Assembly (NCBI GenBank): GCA_965275905.1
Contig: CBDHYJ010000083.1
Span: forward strand, 186,001 to 250,000
Direction: 5' to 3'
From: CBDAQD01 sp965275905
Lineage (GTDB): Bacteria; Pseudomonadota; Alphaproteobacteria; Rhizobiales; JAJFHC01
Length of the DNA: 64,000 nucleotides
The notes under the pieces are model-generated. The model made no database searches and was not told where the DNA came from. It was given only the letters and a program-made list of their open reading frames with translations. This document shows, in pieces, positions 48,072 to 58,105 of the stretch; position 1 is the stretch's first letter; each line of letters opens with the position of its first letter. The translations under genes and the position numbers were made by a program.

Positions 48072-49073
48072 ATGCAGGTTCGCGATGGCCTCATCGATAC
48101 GATTGGCAATACCCCGCTGATCAAACTGCGCCGCGCTTCCGAAGAAACCGGTTGCACGATCCTCGGTAAGGCCGAGTTCATGAATCCCGGGCAGTCCGTC
48201 AAGGATCGCGCCGCGCTGTTCATCGTCAGGGACGCCATTGAAAAGGGCAAATTGCGGCCGGGCGGCGTCATCGTCGAAGGCACCGCGGGCAATACCGGAA
48301 TTGGTCTGACGCTCGTGGGCAATGCGATGGGTTTCCGCACGGTCATCGTCATCCCGGAAACACAGTCGCAGGAGAAGAAGGACACCCTGCGCCTGGTCGG
48401 CGCCGAGCTGATCGAGGTTCCGGCCGTTCCCTACAAAGATCCCAACAACTACGTGAAATATTCCGGCCGCCTTGCTGATGAACTCAACGAAAAGGAGCCG
48501 AACGGAGCGATCTGGGCCAACCAGTTCGACAATACCGCGAACAGACGGGCACATGTCGAAACCACCGCCGTGGAAATCTGGGAGCAGACCGACGGAACCG
48601 TCGACGGGTTCTCCTGTGCGATCGGCTCGGGCGGAACGATCGCAGGCGTCAGCGACGGCCTGAAGGCGCGCAACCCGGATATCCGGATCGCGCTGGCGGA
48701 TCCGATGGGTTCCGCCCTTTACAATTACTACGCCAACGGCGAGTTGAAAGCCGAAGGATCTTCGATCACCGAGGGGATCGGTCAGGGACGTGTGACCGAA
48801 AATCTCGTGGACGCTGTCGTCGATACCGCCTACCAGATACCGGACTCGGAAGCTGTCGAGATCGTCTTTGATCTGCTGAAGCACGAAGGTCTCTGCCTCG
48901 GAGGATCAAGCGGAATCAATGTAGCAGGCGCCATTCGGCTTGCCCGCGAGTTGGGGCCGGGGCACACGATCGTCACGATCCTTTGCGACTACGGGACCCG
49001 TTACCAGAGCAAACTCTTCAATCCCGAGTTCTTGCGCGAGAAGTCTTTGCCGGTACCGGACTGGATGGCATGA
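48072..49073 (+). CDS. cysK: Cysteine synthase A
   Basis: A 333-residue PLP enzyme that joins O-acetylserine and sulfide to cysteine. PLP Lys is in NPGQSVKDRAALF (about residue 44), the phosphate loop in GTAGNTGIG, and the C-terminal Gly loop in GGSSGINVAGA. The GTAGNTG loop differs from the more common PTSGNTG of CysK, a variant seen in part of the family. The start ATG 48072 has GGAGAA upstream. It is followed 19 bp later by the AlaX gene and then sseA. Confidence 0.92.
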   Translation: MQVRDGLIDTIGNTPLIKLRRASEETGCTILGKAEFMNPGQSVKDRAALFIVRDAIEKGKLRPGGVIVEGTAGNTGIGLTLVGNAMGFRTVIVIPETQSQEKKDTLRLVGAELIEVPAVPYKDPNNYVKYSGRLADELNEKEPNGAIWANQFDNTANRRAHVETTAVEIWEQTDGTVDGFSCAIGSGGTIAGVSDGLKARNPDIRIALADPMGSALYNYYANGELKAEGSSITEGIGQGRVTENLVDAVVDTAYQIPDSEAVEIVFDLLKHEGLCLGGSSGINVAGAIRLARELGPGHTIVTILCDYGTRYQSKLFNPEFLREKSLPVPDWMA

Positions 49074-49092
49074 TTGCAGGGGGTGGACTCAA

Positions 49093-49803
49093 ATGACCGA
49101 ATTCGTGTTCAGGAACGACGCTTATTGCAGAGAGTGCGAGGCCAGTGTCGTCGGCGTAAACGACCGCGGCGGCATCATACTTGATCGCACGGTCTTCTAT
49201 GCGACCGGCGGCGGCCAGCCGGGCGATTCCGGAACTCTCGAAATCGAGGGCATCGGAAACGTCCCGGTGGCGACCACGGTCTATGGCGAAGACAAGACGC
49301 AGATCGTCCACGTGCCCGCGGAAGGCTCGGCTTTGCCTGAGCCCGGGGCGGCAGTCATGTGCCACCTGGACTGGGACAAACGCTTCGGCAATATGCGCGT
49401 GCACACAGCGCTGCATCTTCTCTCGGCAGTTCTGGCGTATCCGGTGACCGGTGGCTCGATCGGACCGGAACAGGGCCGTCTGGACTTCGACATCCCCGAC
49501 GGCGGGCTGGAAAAGGATGAGATCGCCGCTGCCGTGAACCGGATGATCGAAGAGGATCATGCGGTGAGCGAGCGCTGGATCACCGATGACGAGCTTGCGG
49601 CACAGCCCGAGCTTGTAAAAACCATGTCGGTCAAGCCGCCGATGGGATCCGGCAAGGTCCGCCTGATCGAGATCGAGGATTGCGATCTTCAGCCCTGCGG
49701 CGGCACGCACGTTGCCTCAACGGCCGAGATTGGCGCTATTCTGATTCCCAAGATCGAAAAGAAGGGCAGCAAGAACCGCAGGGTCAGACTGGCCCTCGCA
49801 TAA
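49093..49803 (+). CDS. Alanyl-tRNA editing protein AlaX
   Basis: A 236-residue stand-alone editing domain homologous to the AlaRS editing module, which hydrolyses Ser- or Gly-tRNA-Ala. The zinc ligand pair is in HTALHLLSAV (HxxxH, about 106-110) and the second pair in CGGTH (about 206-210). The Gly-rich FYATGGGQPGDSG region is present. This is the AlaX-S/M type. It lies between cysK and sseA in one rightward run, with 19 bp and 40 bp spacings. Confidence 0.9.
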   Translation: MTEFVFRNDAYCRECEASVVGVNDRGGIILDRTVFYATGGGQPGDSGTLEIEGIGNVPVATTVYGEDKTQIVHVPAEGSALPEPGAAVMCHLDWDKRFGNMRVHTALHLLSAVLAYPVTGGSIGPEQGRLDFDIPDGGLEKDEIAAAVNRMIEEDHAVSERWITDDELAAQPELVKTMSVKPPMGSGKVRLIEIEDCDLQPCGGTHVASTAEIGAILIPKIEKKGSKNRRVRLALA

Positions 49804-49843
49804 TTGAGGCATTGCGACCACCCGATGAAAGGCCGATAGAAGA

Positions 49844-50689
49844 ATGAGCCAGTGGATTGTAGAGACGGATTGGCTTGCTGATCATCTAAGCGCCCCTGAC
49901 GTCGTGGTTGTCGACGGCTCGTGGCATCTTCCCACCGAGAACCGGAACCCGCGGGCCGAGTTCGAGGAGGCCCACATCCCGGGCGCGGTGTTCTTCGACA
50001 TTGACGACATCAGCGACAGCGACGATCCGCGCCCCCACATGCTCCCGCCGCCGGAGAAGTTTGCATCCCGCATGAGGCGCATGGGGATCGGCGACGGAAG
50101 TCGGGTCGTCTGCTATGACACCGCCGGACTGTTCAGCGCGGCCCGTGTCTGGTGGATGTTCCGCGTCATGGGCCACGACGATGTCGCCGTTCTGAATGGC
50201 GGCTTTCCGAAATGGCTGGAAGAAGGGCGACCGACCGAAGACGGCCCGGCACGGCCGCGTCAGGAAAAGCACTTCACGGCCCGTCTGCAGACGATGATGG
50301 TGCGCGACAGCAGCGACGTCTTGCGCGCCAGTAACACCGGCCTGACACAAATCGTGGACGCCCGGTCAGCCGCCCGTTTCGCCGGGACCGAGCCCGAACC
50401 GCGCGAAGGCCTGCGATCCGGTCACATTCCGGGCAGCCTCAACGTGCATTACGGTGCCCTTCTCAACGATACGGGCACGATGCGGGAGACCGAGGAAATC
50501 AGGACCCTGTTCTCCGACGCCGGCCTCGATTTCGCTAAGCCGATCATCACGACATGCGGATCGGGCGTCACGGCCGCCATTCTGACACTGGGGCTTGCCA
50601 ATGCCGGCGTCGCGAATACAGCGCTCTATGACGGCTCCTGGAGCGACTGGGGCGCTGACGAAAACCTTCCGGTCGAGTCGGACGCTTAA
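49844..50689 (+). CDS. sseA: 3-mercaptopyruvate sulfurtransferase
   Basis: A 281-residue two-domain rhodanese. The N-terminal domain (about 8-145) starts with VETDWLADHLSAPDVVVVDGSW; the C-terminal domain (about 160-280) has the catalytic Cys in CGSGVTA at about 243, the loop typical of mercaptopyruvate enzymes rather than thiosulfate enzymes (CRKGVT). It transfers sulfur from 3-mercaptopyruvate, a product of cysteine breakdown, to acceptor thiols. Its place after cysK and AlaX fits cysteine metabolism. Confidence 0.92.
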   Translation: MSQWIVETDWLADHLSAPDVVVVDGSWHLPTENRNPRAEFEEAHIPGAVFFDIDDISDSDDPRPHMLPPPEKFASRMRRMGIGDGSRVVCYDTAGLFSAARVWWMFRVMGHDDVAVLNGGFPKWLEEGRPTEDGPARPRQEKHFTARLQTMMVRDSSDVLRASNTGLTQIVDARSAARFAGTEPEPREGLRSGHIPGSLNVHYGALLNDTGTMRETEEIRTLFSDAGLDFAKPIITTCGSGVTAAILTLGLANAGVANTALYDGSWSDWGADENLPVESDA

Positions 50690-50707
50690 GATCGGCCGTT
50701 TTCTGCA

Positions 50708-51229
50708 ATGGGTACAGTCCACGACATAACGGTCACCTATCTGGAGATGCGGTCCGATCCGCATAATCACGAACCTGTGCCGGCGGGTCACATCGCGCTT
50801 CTCCGCGCCGTGGAGCCGCCCGTGTCCTTCTATCGGTATCTCTACGATGCAGTCGGGCGTCAATATGTCTGGGTCGATCGCAAGCGCATCAGCGACGACA
50901 AGCTGAAGAGCGTCATTCACGATCCGGAGGTCGAGGTTTACGTGCTTTATCTTGACGGCTGGCCGGCAGGATACGCCGAACTGGATTTTCGCAAATTCCC
51001 GGAAGTGGAACTGGCCTATATGGGCCTCATGCCGGAAGCCGTCGGCCGCGGGCTGGGGAAATTTCTCCTGAATCAGTCAATCGCAATCGCCTGGGCTCGC
51101 GAGCCTGAGCGCGTGATCGTGCAGACCTGCACGCTGGATCATCCGGGCGCCCTGCCTCTCTACCAGAAGTGCGGTTTCGTGCCTTACGCTCAGCAGCAGA
51201 CGACCATTGAGGATCTGGACGACGCGTAG
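50708..51229 (+). CDS. GNAT-family N-acetyltransferase
   Basis: A 173-residue GNAT enzyme. The acetyl-CoA loop is in GLMPEAVGRGLGKFLLNQSIAIAW (motif A, R/Q-x-x-G-x-G/A form GRGLGK), and motif B follows with TCTLDHPGALPLYQKCGFVPY. The substrate is unknown; amines, amino acids or protein N-termini are possible. It is the last gene of the cysK run and shares a bidirectional terminator with aapP. Confidence 0.88.
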   Translation: MGTVHDITVTYLEMRSDPHNHEPVPAGHIALLRAVEPPVSFYRYLYDAVGRQYVWVDRKRISDDKLKSVIHDPEVEVYVLYLDGWPAGYAELDFRKFPEVELAYMGLMPEAVGRGLGKFLLNQSIAIAWAREPERVIVQTCTLDHPGALPLYQKCGFVPYAQQQTTIEDLDDA

Positions 51230-51270
51230 AAAAAAGGCGCCCCGCCAACGGGCGGAGCGCCAATGTTTTC
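51230..51270. terminator. Bidirectional terminator between GNAT and aapP
   Basis: An 11-bp imperfect stem (51236-51246 with 51251-51261, one mismatch) with a 4-nt loop. A run of six T follows on the minus strand, which ends aapP, and TGTTTT follows on the plus strand. Confidence 0.75.
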
Positions 51271-51288
51271 CGGGATCTGAGTTTTGCC

Positions 51289-52116
<828 letters not shown>

Positions 52117-52127
52117 AGCAAAACTCC

Positions 52128-53432
52128 TCAGCGCTTGTGGCCGGTATGCAGCCGTTCTTCCATGAAGATCGAATAGCGGGACATTGCGAAGCAGAACACC
52201 CAGAACACGAAGGCTGCAAATGCATAGCCCGTGTGGCTTGTCGCCGGCGTGATCCATTTCGCGTCGGTGAAGTTCAACTGGATGATGCCCAGAAGATCGA
52301 ACAGGCCGATAATCAGCACCAGCGTCGTGTCCTTGAACAGGCCGATGAAGGTATTGACGATGCCTGGAATGACGAGCTTGAGGGCCTGGGGCAATACAAT
52401 CAGCCCCATCATCTTCCAGTAACTCAGGCCGAGCGCCATGGCGCCCTCATACTGGCCCTTCGGGATAGCCTGCAGACCGCCGCGAACCACCTCAGCCATG
52501 TAGGCCGACGAAAACAGTGCAACACCGATCAGCGCTCTCAGGAGCTTGTCGAAGTTGACGTCTTCGGGCAGGAACAGCGGCAGCATCACGCTGGTCATGA
52601 AGAGCACGGTGATGAGCGGCACGCCGCGCCAGAACTCGATAAAGCCGACACAGAACAGGCGTACGACCGGCATGTCCGACCGCCTGCCAAGCGCAAGCAG
52701 GACGCCGAGCGGTAGCGATGCAACAATACCCGTAATGGCCACGACCAGGGTGACCAGCAGGCCGCCCCATAGTGGCGTCTCGACGGATGGCAGTCCGAAG
52801 TCGATAGCAATCGCAACCGAAAAGGCGACCAGGCCAATGGCGAAGATCACCCAGATACTGAAGCCGGCCTTGAAGTCGATGATCCCGACCGTTGACATCG
52901 CAATCACGAGGCCGAGCAAGGCGCCCAGGAACACTGCGAGCATGACCCACTGGCCCCAGGTGAAGTCGAAATTGCCGCCGGTCAGCAGGATGAACGTCAT
53001 CACCGGATAGACAGCAAGCAGGAAGATCGCGTTGAGCGCTTTGCCCGGGACCGATGGGATCAGCATCGGCACCAGAGCGGCTGCGCCTACAAAATACGCG
53101 ATATCGACACGCCAGCGTTCAGGTTCGGGATAACGGCCATAGATGAACTGGGAGAATTTGGCGTCGACGAATGCCCAGCACGCCCCGACCTCCCGGCCGA
53201 TCTTTTCGGCCCGGCAGTCATCGCCGCTCGTGCCGGACCACACCGCTTTCACGATGGCCCAGTCGATGATCCCCGGCACAACGAGATAGATCAGGTAAAT
53301 GCCGATTAGGGTCAGGATGGTGTTGGTGAAGCTCGAAAACAGGTTTTCCCGCATCCAGCCGACCACACCGGACGTGCTCGCAGGCGGCGGAAGCTCCGGC
53401 GCCATTTCCGTGCGTACATAATGCTCAGTCAT
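52128..53432 (-). CDS. aapM: General L-amino-acid ABC transporter permease AapM
   Basis: A 434-residue permease with about 8 hydrophobic segments. The C-terminal half holds the BPD_transp_1 domain with the EAA-type loop YMAEVVRGGLQAIPKGQYEGAMALGLSYW. The long N-terminal half with WAIVKAVWSG is typical of AapM. It is 3 bp from aapQ and 11 bp before aapP, an operon. Confidence 0.94.
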   Translation of the reverse strand: MTEHYVRTEMAPELPPPASTSGVVGWMRENLFSSFTNTILTLIGIYLIYLVVPGIIDWAIVKAVWSGTSGDDCRAEKIGREVGACWAFVDAKFSQFIYGRYPEPERWRVDIAYFVGAAALVPMLIPSVPGKALNAIFLLAVYPVMTFILLTGGNFDFTWGQWVMLAVFLGALLGLVIAMSTVGIIDFKAGFSIWVIFAIGLVAFSVAIAIDFGLPSVETPLWGGLLVTLVVAITGIVASLPLGVLLALGRRSDMPVVRLFCVGFIEFWRGVPLITVLFMTSVMLPLFLPEDVNFDKLLRALIGVALFSSAYMAEVVRGGLQAIPKGQYEGAMALGLSYWKMMGLIVLPQALKLVIPGIVNTFIGLFKDTTLVLIIGLFDLLGIIQLNFTDAKWITPATSHTGYAFAAFVFWVFCFAMSRYSIFMEERLHTGHKR

Positions 53433-53435
53433 GGC

Positions 53436-54629
53436 TTATCTCTCCACCAGTGCGATCTTGGCGTTGTACCAGTTCATGAATATCGAAGTGAGGATACTCA
53501 AGGTGAGGTACACAGCCATCGTCATGCCGACGATCTCCACCGCCTGGCCGGTCTGGTTCAGCACCGTTCCGGCAAACACCGAAACGAGATCCGGATAGGC
53601 TATCGCGACGGCCAGTGATGAGTTCTTCGTCAGATTGAGATACTGGCTCGTCAGCGGCGGGATGATGACCCGCATCGCCTGCGGGATAACCACCAGACGC
53701 AGCGTCGGACCAGGGCGCAAACCAAGGGCATTCGCCGCCTCTGTCTGACCATGGCTGACAGCGAGAATCCCGGCTCGCACGATCTCCGCAATGAACGAAG
53801 CGGTATAAATCGACAGAGCCAGCAGCAACGCCACGAATTCCGGAATGATGACCGAGCCGCCGACAAAGTTGAAGCCCTTGAGTTCCGGATAGCTGAAGTC
53901 GACCGGCATTCCGGCTGCAAAGAAAGTGACAACCGGCAATCCGATGATCAGCCCCAGAGCCGACAAGAATACCGGGAACTGCTGTCCCGTCCGTTCCTGG
54001 CGTGCCTTTGCCCATCCTTTCAGGAGGAACGTGCCGATGACGCCGCCAACAAATGCGATGAGAATGGCGCCCGATCCTGTCTCGAATATCGGTTTCGGCA
54101 TATAGATGCCGCGGATATTGACGAAGAACATGTCGAAGGCGTTCAGGCTCTCGCGCGGGCTGGGAACGGCGCGAAGCACGGCGAAATACCAGAAAAAGAT
54201 CTGCAACAGCAGCGGCAGATTTCGGATCACCTCGATGTACACCGCAGCCAGCTTGCTGATAACCCAGTTATTGGAAAGCCTCGCGATACCAACGATAAAA
54301 CCGAGAATGGTCGCGAACACGATACCGACGATGGCCACCATGATCGTGTTCAGCAGGCTGACGACAAACGCCGTGCCATATGACGATTCCTCGGAATACG
54401 GGACCAGTGTCTGAATGATGCCGAAGCCGGCTGTCGTGCTCAGAAACCCGAACCCGGAGGCAATGTTCTGTTTTTCGAGGTTGATGATGGTGTTTGTCAC
54501 CATCTCGTAGACAAGCCATCCGACCACAATGATCAGCAAGGCCTGCGAGATAAGCGAGCGAACCTTTGGATCGTTCCAAAAGGCGACTTTAGCGTCTGAT
54601 GACTCGCCCGTGTCTGCTGTCGCCGACAT
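53436..54629 (-). CDS. aapQ: General L-amino-acid ABC transporter permease AapQ
   Basis: A 397-residue permease. About 8 hydrophobic segments are seen, with an EAA-type loop FIAEIVRAGILAVSHGQTEAANALGL and the N-terminal FLSTTAGFGIIQTLVPYSE typical of AapQ. The start ATG 54629 has GGGGAAGAG upstream. It is separated from aapJ by a 189-bp gap containing a hairpin. Confidence 0.94.
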   Translation of the reverse strand: MSATADTGESSDAKVAFWNDPKVRSLISQALLIIVVGWLVYEMVTNTIINLEKQNIASGFGFLSTTAGFGIIQTLVPYSEESSYGTAFVVSLLNTIMVAIVGIVFATILGFIVGIARLSNNWVISKLAAVYIEVIRNLPLLLQIFFWYFAVLRAVPSPRESLNAFDMFFVNIRGIYMPKPIFETGSGAILIAFVGGVIGTFLLKGWAKARQERTGQQFPVFLSALGLIIGLPVVTFFAAGMPVDFSYPELKGFNFVGGSVIIPEFVALLLALSIYTASFIAEIVRAGILAVSHGQTEAANALGLRPGPTLRLVVIPQAMRVIIPPLTSQYLNLTKNSSLAVAIAYPDLVSVFAGTVLNQTGQAVEIVGMTMAVYLTLSILTSIFMNWYNAKIALVER

Positions 54630-54748
54630 AAGCTCTTCCCCTGCTATGGGAGGCGACTGACCGCATCCCTTCCCCAAGAGCCGACCGCCCCGGCTTGTCC
54701 TACCGGTTTTTACGGTCGTGCGTTGAGAGCCTTAAGGCCAAATAAAAC

Positions 54749-54803
54749 GGGAGCCCGACGATCATGCTGAAATCCTTTCGGTCCGGCATGATGTCGAGCT
54801 CCC
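54749..54803 (-). promoter_or_regulatory. Intercistronic hairpin between aapJ and aapQ
   Basis: A near-perfect inverted repeat: arm 54749-54767 pairs with 54786-54803 (about 17 pairs, one G-U and one 1-nt bulge) around an 18-nt loop. On the minus strand it follows the aapJ stop by 16 nt and is followed by GTTTTATTT. It probably acts as partial terminator and 3' stabiliser, giving more AapJ than permease, as is common for binding-protein operons. Confidence 0.8.
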
Positions 54804-54818
54804 AAATGTCGATACCGC

Positions 54819-55835
54819 TTAGCGGATCGGCGGTGCGTACTGCAGGCCACCCTTGCTCCACAGCGCATTCACGCCGCGAGAGATGCCGAGTGGCGTCTTC
54901 GGACCAACATTGGCCTCGAAGATTTCACCGTAGTTGCCCACCGTCTTGATGATGTTGAAGGCCCAGTCGTTTCCAACGCCCAGGTTCTCACCGAACTTGC
55001 CTTCGGTGCCGAGCAGGCGCTTGATAGCCGGGTTGTCGGAGTTCTTCATCTCTTCGACATTCGCCTTCGTCACACCGAGCTCTTCGGCGTTGACCATGGC
55101 GAACAGGGTCCACTTGACCAGGTTGAACCACTGGTCATCGCCCTGCTGGACGACGGGGCCGAGCGGCTCTTTCGAGATGATTTCCGGCAGAACGATATGC
55201 TCGTCCGGCTTGCTGAGCTTGAGGCGCTGGGCGTACAGGCCCGACGCGTCAGTCGTGTAGACGTCGCAACGGCCGCTGTCATACGCCTGAACAACTTCGT
55301 CGGCCTTCTCGAAGGCAACGACTTCGTAGTTCATCTTGTTGGCGCGGAAGTAGTCAGCGACGTTGAGCTCCGTGGTCGTACCGGTGTTGGTGCAAACCGC
55401 GGCACCGTTGAGCTGCAGGGCGCTGGTCACGCCGAGCGACTTGCGGACCATGAAGCCCTGGCCGTCATAGTAGTTGACGCCGGTGAAGTTCAGGCCGAGA
55501 GCCGTGTCACGGGTCGCGGTCCAGGTCGTGTTGCGCGACAGCAGGTCAACTTCGCCGGACTGAAGAGCGGTGAAACGTTCTTTCGCCGAAAGCGGCGTGT
55601 ATTTCACCTTGGAGTCGTCGCCGAAGATGGCCGCAGCCAGAGCACGGCAAACGTCAACGTCGATGCCGGTCCAGTTGCCTTTGTCGTCAGGGTTGGAGAA
55701 GCCCGGCAGACCCTGGCTCACACCACACTGAACATGACCTTTGCCTTTGACATCGTCGAGCTTGGCAGCCGAAGCAGCAGTTGCCGCCACGCTGAACGCC
55801 GCACCCAGAACGATCGGAAGGAACTTTACTTTCAT
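54819..55835 (-). CDS. aapJ: General L-amino-acid ABC transporter binding protein
   Basis: A 338-residue periplasmic solute-binding protein. The signal peptide MKVKFLPIVLGAAFSVAATAASA is cleaved near residue 23. The family block begins VKGKGHVQCGVSQGLPGFSNPDDKGNWTGIDVDVCRALAAAIF. It binds a broad range of L-amino acids for AapQMP. The start ATG 55835 has AAAGG upstream. It is first of aapJQMP and divergent from metC, the arrangement known from Rhizobium. Confidence 0.95.
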   Translation of the reverse strand: MKVKFLPIVLGAAFSVAATAASAAKLDDVKGKGHVQCGVSQGLPGFSNPDDKGNWTGIDVDVCRALAAAIFGDDSKVKYTPLSAKERFTALQSGEVDLLSRNTTWTATRDTALGLNFTGVNYYDGQGFMVRKSLGVTSALQLNGAAVCTNTGTTTELNVADYFRANKMNYEVVAFEKADEVVQAYDSGRCDVYTTDASGLYAQRLKLSKPDEHIVLPEIISKEPLGPVVQQGDDQWFNLVKWTLFAMVNAEELGVTKANVEEMKNSDNPAIKRLLGTEGKFGENLGVGNDWAFNIIKTVGNYGEIFEANVGPKTPLGISRGVNALWSKGGLQYAPPIR

Positions 55836-55923
55836 TTTAAAGCCTTTTCTATTATCGCCGACCGACGAACAAACAGAAATGCGGCCTGCCTCCGGCGTTT
55901 CCGCCGCAGACAACCGTTCCCAA

Positions 55924-55939
55924 ATTGACGTCAGTCAAT
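55924..55939. promoter_or_regulatory. Palindrome in the aapJ-metC intergenic region
   Basis: ATTGAC-GTCA-GTCAAT, a 6-bp palindrome with a 4-nt centre, 89 bp upstream of aapJ and in the shared divergent promoter region with metC. It could be a regulator-binding site; no regulator is suggested by the sequence. Confidence 0.35.
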
Positions 55940-56112
55940 ATTCAACTGGCGATAGTCCTGTTACTCCCTCAGTGAGCCCGCATTTAGCGTCGCTCACCGC
56001 CTTATCAGAGTCGATTATGACAGGAAGGTCAAGTAGCAAGCCGGTTCTACTGGAAGTTTATGGTTAATGCGGTGAACATCTATCGCCGCCGTTATCAGCA
56101 ATCGGAATCACG

Positions 56113-57288
56113 ATGAAAAAGACGGAAAAACCGCAGAGCCCGGAAACCAGATTGGTCACGTCTGGGCGCGATCCGGAAAATAACCACGGATTTGTGAATC
56201 CGCCGGTTTATCACGCCTCCACTGTGCTTTATCCCTCCCTCGAGGAGATTCGCAAACGCGAGCAAAAATACACTTACGGGCGGACGGGCACGCCGACAAC
56301 AGAGAGTCTGCAGGATGCAATCGCCGACATCGAAGGCGGCTACGGTACACGGCTCACCTCTTCCGGCCTTGCAGCCATCACCGTCGCTTACCTCGCGTTC
56401 GTCGAGGCGGGCGATCACATGCTCGTCGCTGATACGGTGTACCGCCCGAACCGGGTTTTCTGCGACAGGATGTTGCGCGGGCTTGGTGTCGAGACGACCT
56501 TCTATGATCCTCTTGTCGGGGCGGGCATCGCTGATCTGATGCGCCCCAATACCAAGGCCGTTTTCGCCGAAACCCCCGGATCTCAGACGTTCGAGATGCT
56601 TGACCTGCCGGCGGTCGCCGGCGCCGCGCACGACCGTGGCGCGGTTGTCATAGTCGACAACACGTGGGCATCCCCGCTCTTCTGCAACCCTTTTGCGCAA
56701 GGGGCCGACATATCGATACAAGCCGGCACAAAATACATTGTGGGCCACTCCGACGTGATGCTGGGCGCCGTAACGGCGAATGAGGAACATTTCCCTGCGG
56801 TGAAGCGCGCCTGGGAAACTCTGGGCCAATGCGCCGGCCCCGACGACGTCTACCTCGCCCAGCGCGGCCTTCGCACGCTCGATGTCCGGCTGCGCCGTCA
56901 CATGGAAAACGGGATTGCCCTTGCCGAATGGCTCGAGCAGCGCCCGGAAGTCGAAAGGGTGCTGCACCCTGCCCTGCCATCCCACCCTGGACACGAGATC
57001 TGGCAGAGAAACTTCACAGGCGCTTCGGGACTGTTCGCCGTGATCCTGAAGCAGGTTTCCGAACAAGCCCTCGCCGCCATGCTCGATGATCTCGAACTGT
57101 TCGGAATGGGGTATTCCTGGGGCGGATACGAAAGCCTGATTGTTCCGTTCGATCCGACCTCCTACCGGACCGCCACGGAATGGGAAAGCAGCGGTTCGGC
57201 CTTGAGGATCCATGCCGGCCTGGAGCACATCGACGATCTCAAAGCCGACCTTGAGGCAGGTTTCGACCGGATGAACGCGTTAAGGTAA
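56113..57288 (+). CDS. metC: Cystathionine beta-lyase
   Basis: A 391-residue PLP enzyme of the Cys/Met metabolism family. The PLP Lys is in SIQAGTKYIVGHSDVMLGAV (about 205-220), and the start of the conserved core is NPPVYHASTVLYPSLEEI. It cleaves cystathionine to homocysteine. The C-terminal SWGGYESLIVPFDP is typical of the lyase group rather than cystathionine gamma-synthases. It is divergent from aapJ, as in Rhizobium leguminosarum. Confidence 0.93.
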   Translation: MKKTEKPQSPETRLVTSGRDPENNHGFVNPPVYHASTVLYPSLEEIRKREQKYTYGRTGTPTTESLQDAIADIEGGYGTRLTSSGLAAITVAYLAFVEAGDHMLVADTVYRPNRVFCDRMLRGLGVETTFYDPLVGAGIADLMRPNTKAVFAETPGSQTFEMLDLPAVAGAAHDRGAVVIVDNTWASPLFCNPFAQGADISIQAGTKYIVGHSDVMLGAVTANEEHFPAVKRAWETLGQCAGPDDVYLAQRGLRTLDVRLRRHMENGIALAEWLEQRPEVERVLHPALPSHPGHEIWQRNFTGASGLFAVILKQVSEQALAAMLDDLELFGMGYSWGGYESLIVPFDPTSYRTATEWESSGSALRIHAGLEHIDDLKADLEAGFDRMNALR

Positions 57289-57406
57289 ATCCCTTCTCTT
57301 CCGAACAAACAATTGCCGCACTGTGGAATTTCAATAGCATAGGCCGGGTTGCAGGCTGATTCCGACCTGTTGTGGACATGGTGAATCTGATCAGGGTGCG
57401 CTTCCG

Positions 57407-58105
57407 ATGACCGATGCCGAGAACCGCCAAGTTCTGAATGCCGAACATGAAGCCGGGGACAGCTTTCCAACGCGCCGGGCTCTGATCACCGGAATGCTTT
57501 CGCTGACTGTGGCAGGCTGCGCCGGGAGCGCGCGCGATTTCCAGACCGCGGGCCAGGCGCCCCGCAGTTCGGCCCGGCGGCTGTACTCGGCAAGGCCGAC
57601 AGAGCCCTACCCGATCCCGGCGGTCGATGTGAGCCGGATCCATCCGCGCTATTACAGGCAGCCGGTCGATTATCCGTCGCGTGAGCGCCCCGGAACGGTC
57701 ATCGTCGATACTCAGGAGCGCTTCCTTTACGTCGTGCAGGCAGGCGGAACGGCCATGCGCTACGGCATCGGAATCGGCCGGCAGGGCTTTTCCTGGAACG
57801 GGCGTGCCCGCGTCGGTGACAAGCAGGAATGGCCAAAATGGTTCCCGCCGAAGGAAATGCGCGAACGTGAGCCCGAGCTTGAGAAATATGCCAACGGCAT
57901 GGAGCCGGGCCTGCAGAACCCGCTGGGCGCGCGCGCGATCTATCTCTATGAAGGCCGGAAAGACACGCTTTACCGGCTGCACGGCACGATGGAGGTCAAC
58001 AGCATCGGCCGCGCCGTGTCGAGCGGCTGTATCCGCCTGCTCAATCACGACGTGATCGACCTTTACGAACGCGTGCCGCTCGAAGCCACCGTCGTTGTCG
58101 TCTAA
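57407..58105 (+). CDS. L,D-transpeptidase (YkuD) lipoprotein
   Basis: A 232-residue envelope enzyme. The N-terminus contains TRRALITGMLSLTVAGC, a possible Tat-type signal ending in a lipobox (VAGC). The YkuD domain (about 85-225) ends with the active-site block HGTMEVNSIGRAVSSGCIRLLN, Cys being the catalytic thiol. It would form 3-3 peptidoglycan crosslinks or attach proteins to the wall. Its 3' end overlaps the convergent hydrolase gene by 4 bp. Confidence 0.9.
   Translation: MTDAENRQVLNAEHEAGDSFPTRRALITGMLSLTVAGCAGSARDFQTAGQAPRSSARRLYSARPTEPYPIPAVDVSRIHPRYYRQPVDYPSRERPGTVIVDTQERFLYVVQAGGTAMRYGIGIGRQGFSWNGRARVGDKQEWPKWFPPKEMREREPELEKYANGMEPGLQNPLGARAIYLYEGRKDTLYRLHGTMEVNSIGRAVSSGCIRLLNHDVIDLYERVPLEATVVVV

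Noticed and set aside
55836..56112. A SAM riboswitch ahead of metC
   Set aside because: I could not find the conserved pseudoknot of alphaproteobacterial SAM-II elements in this gap.
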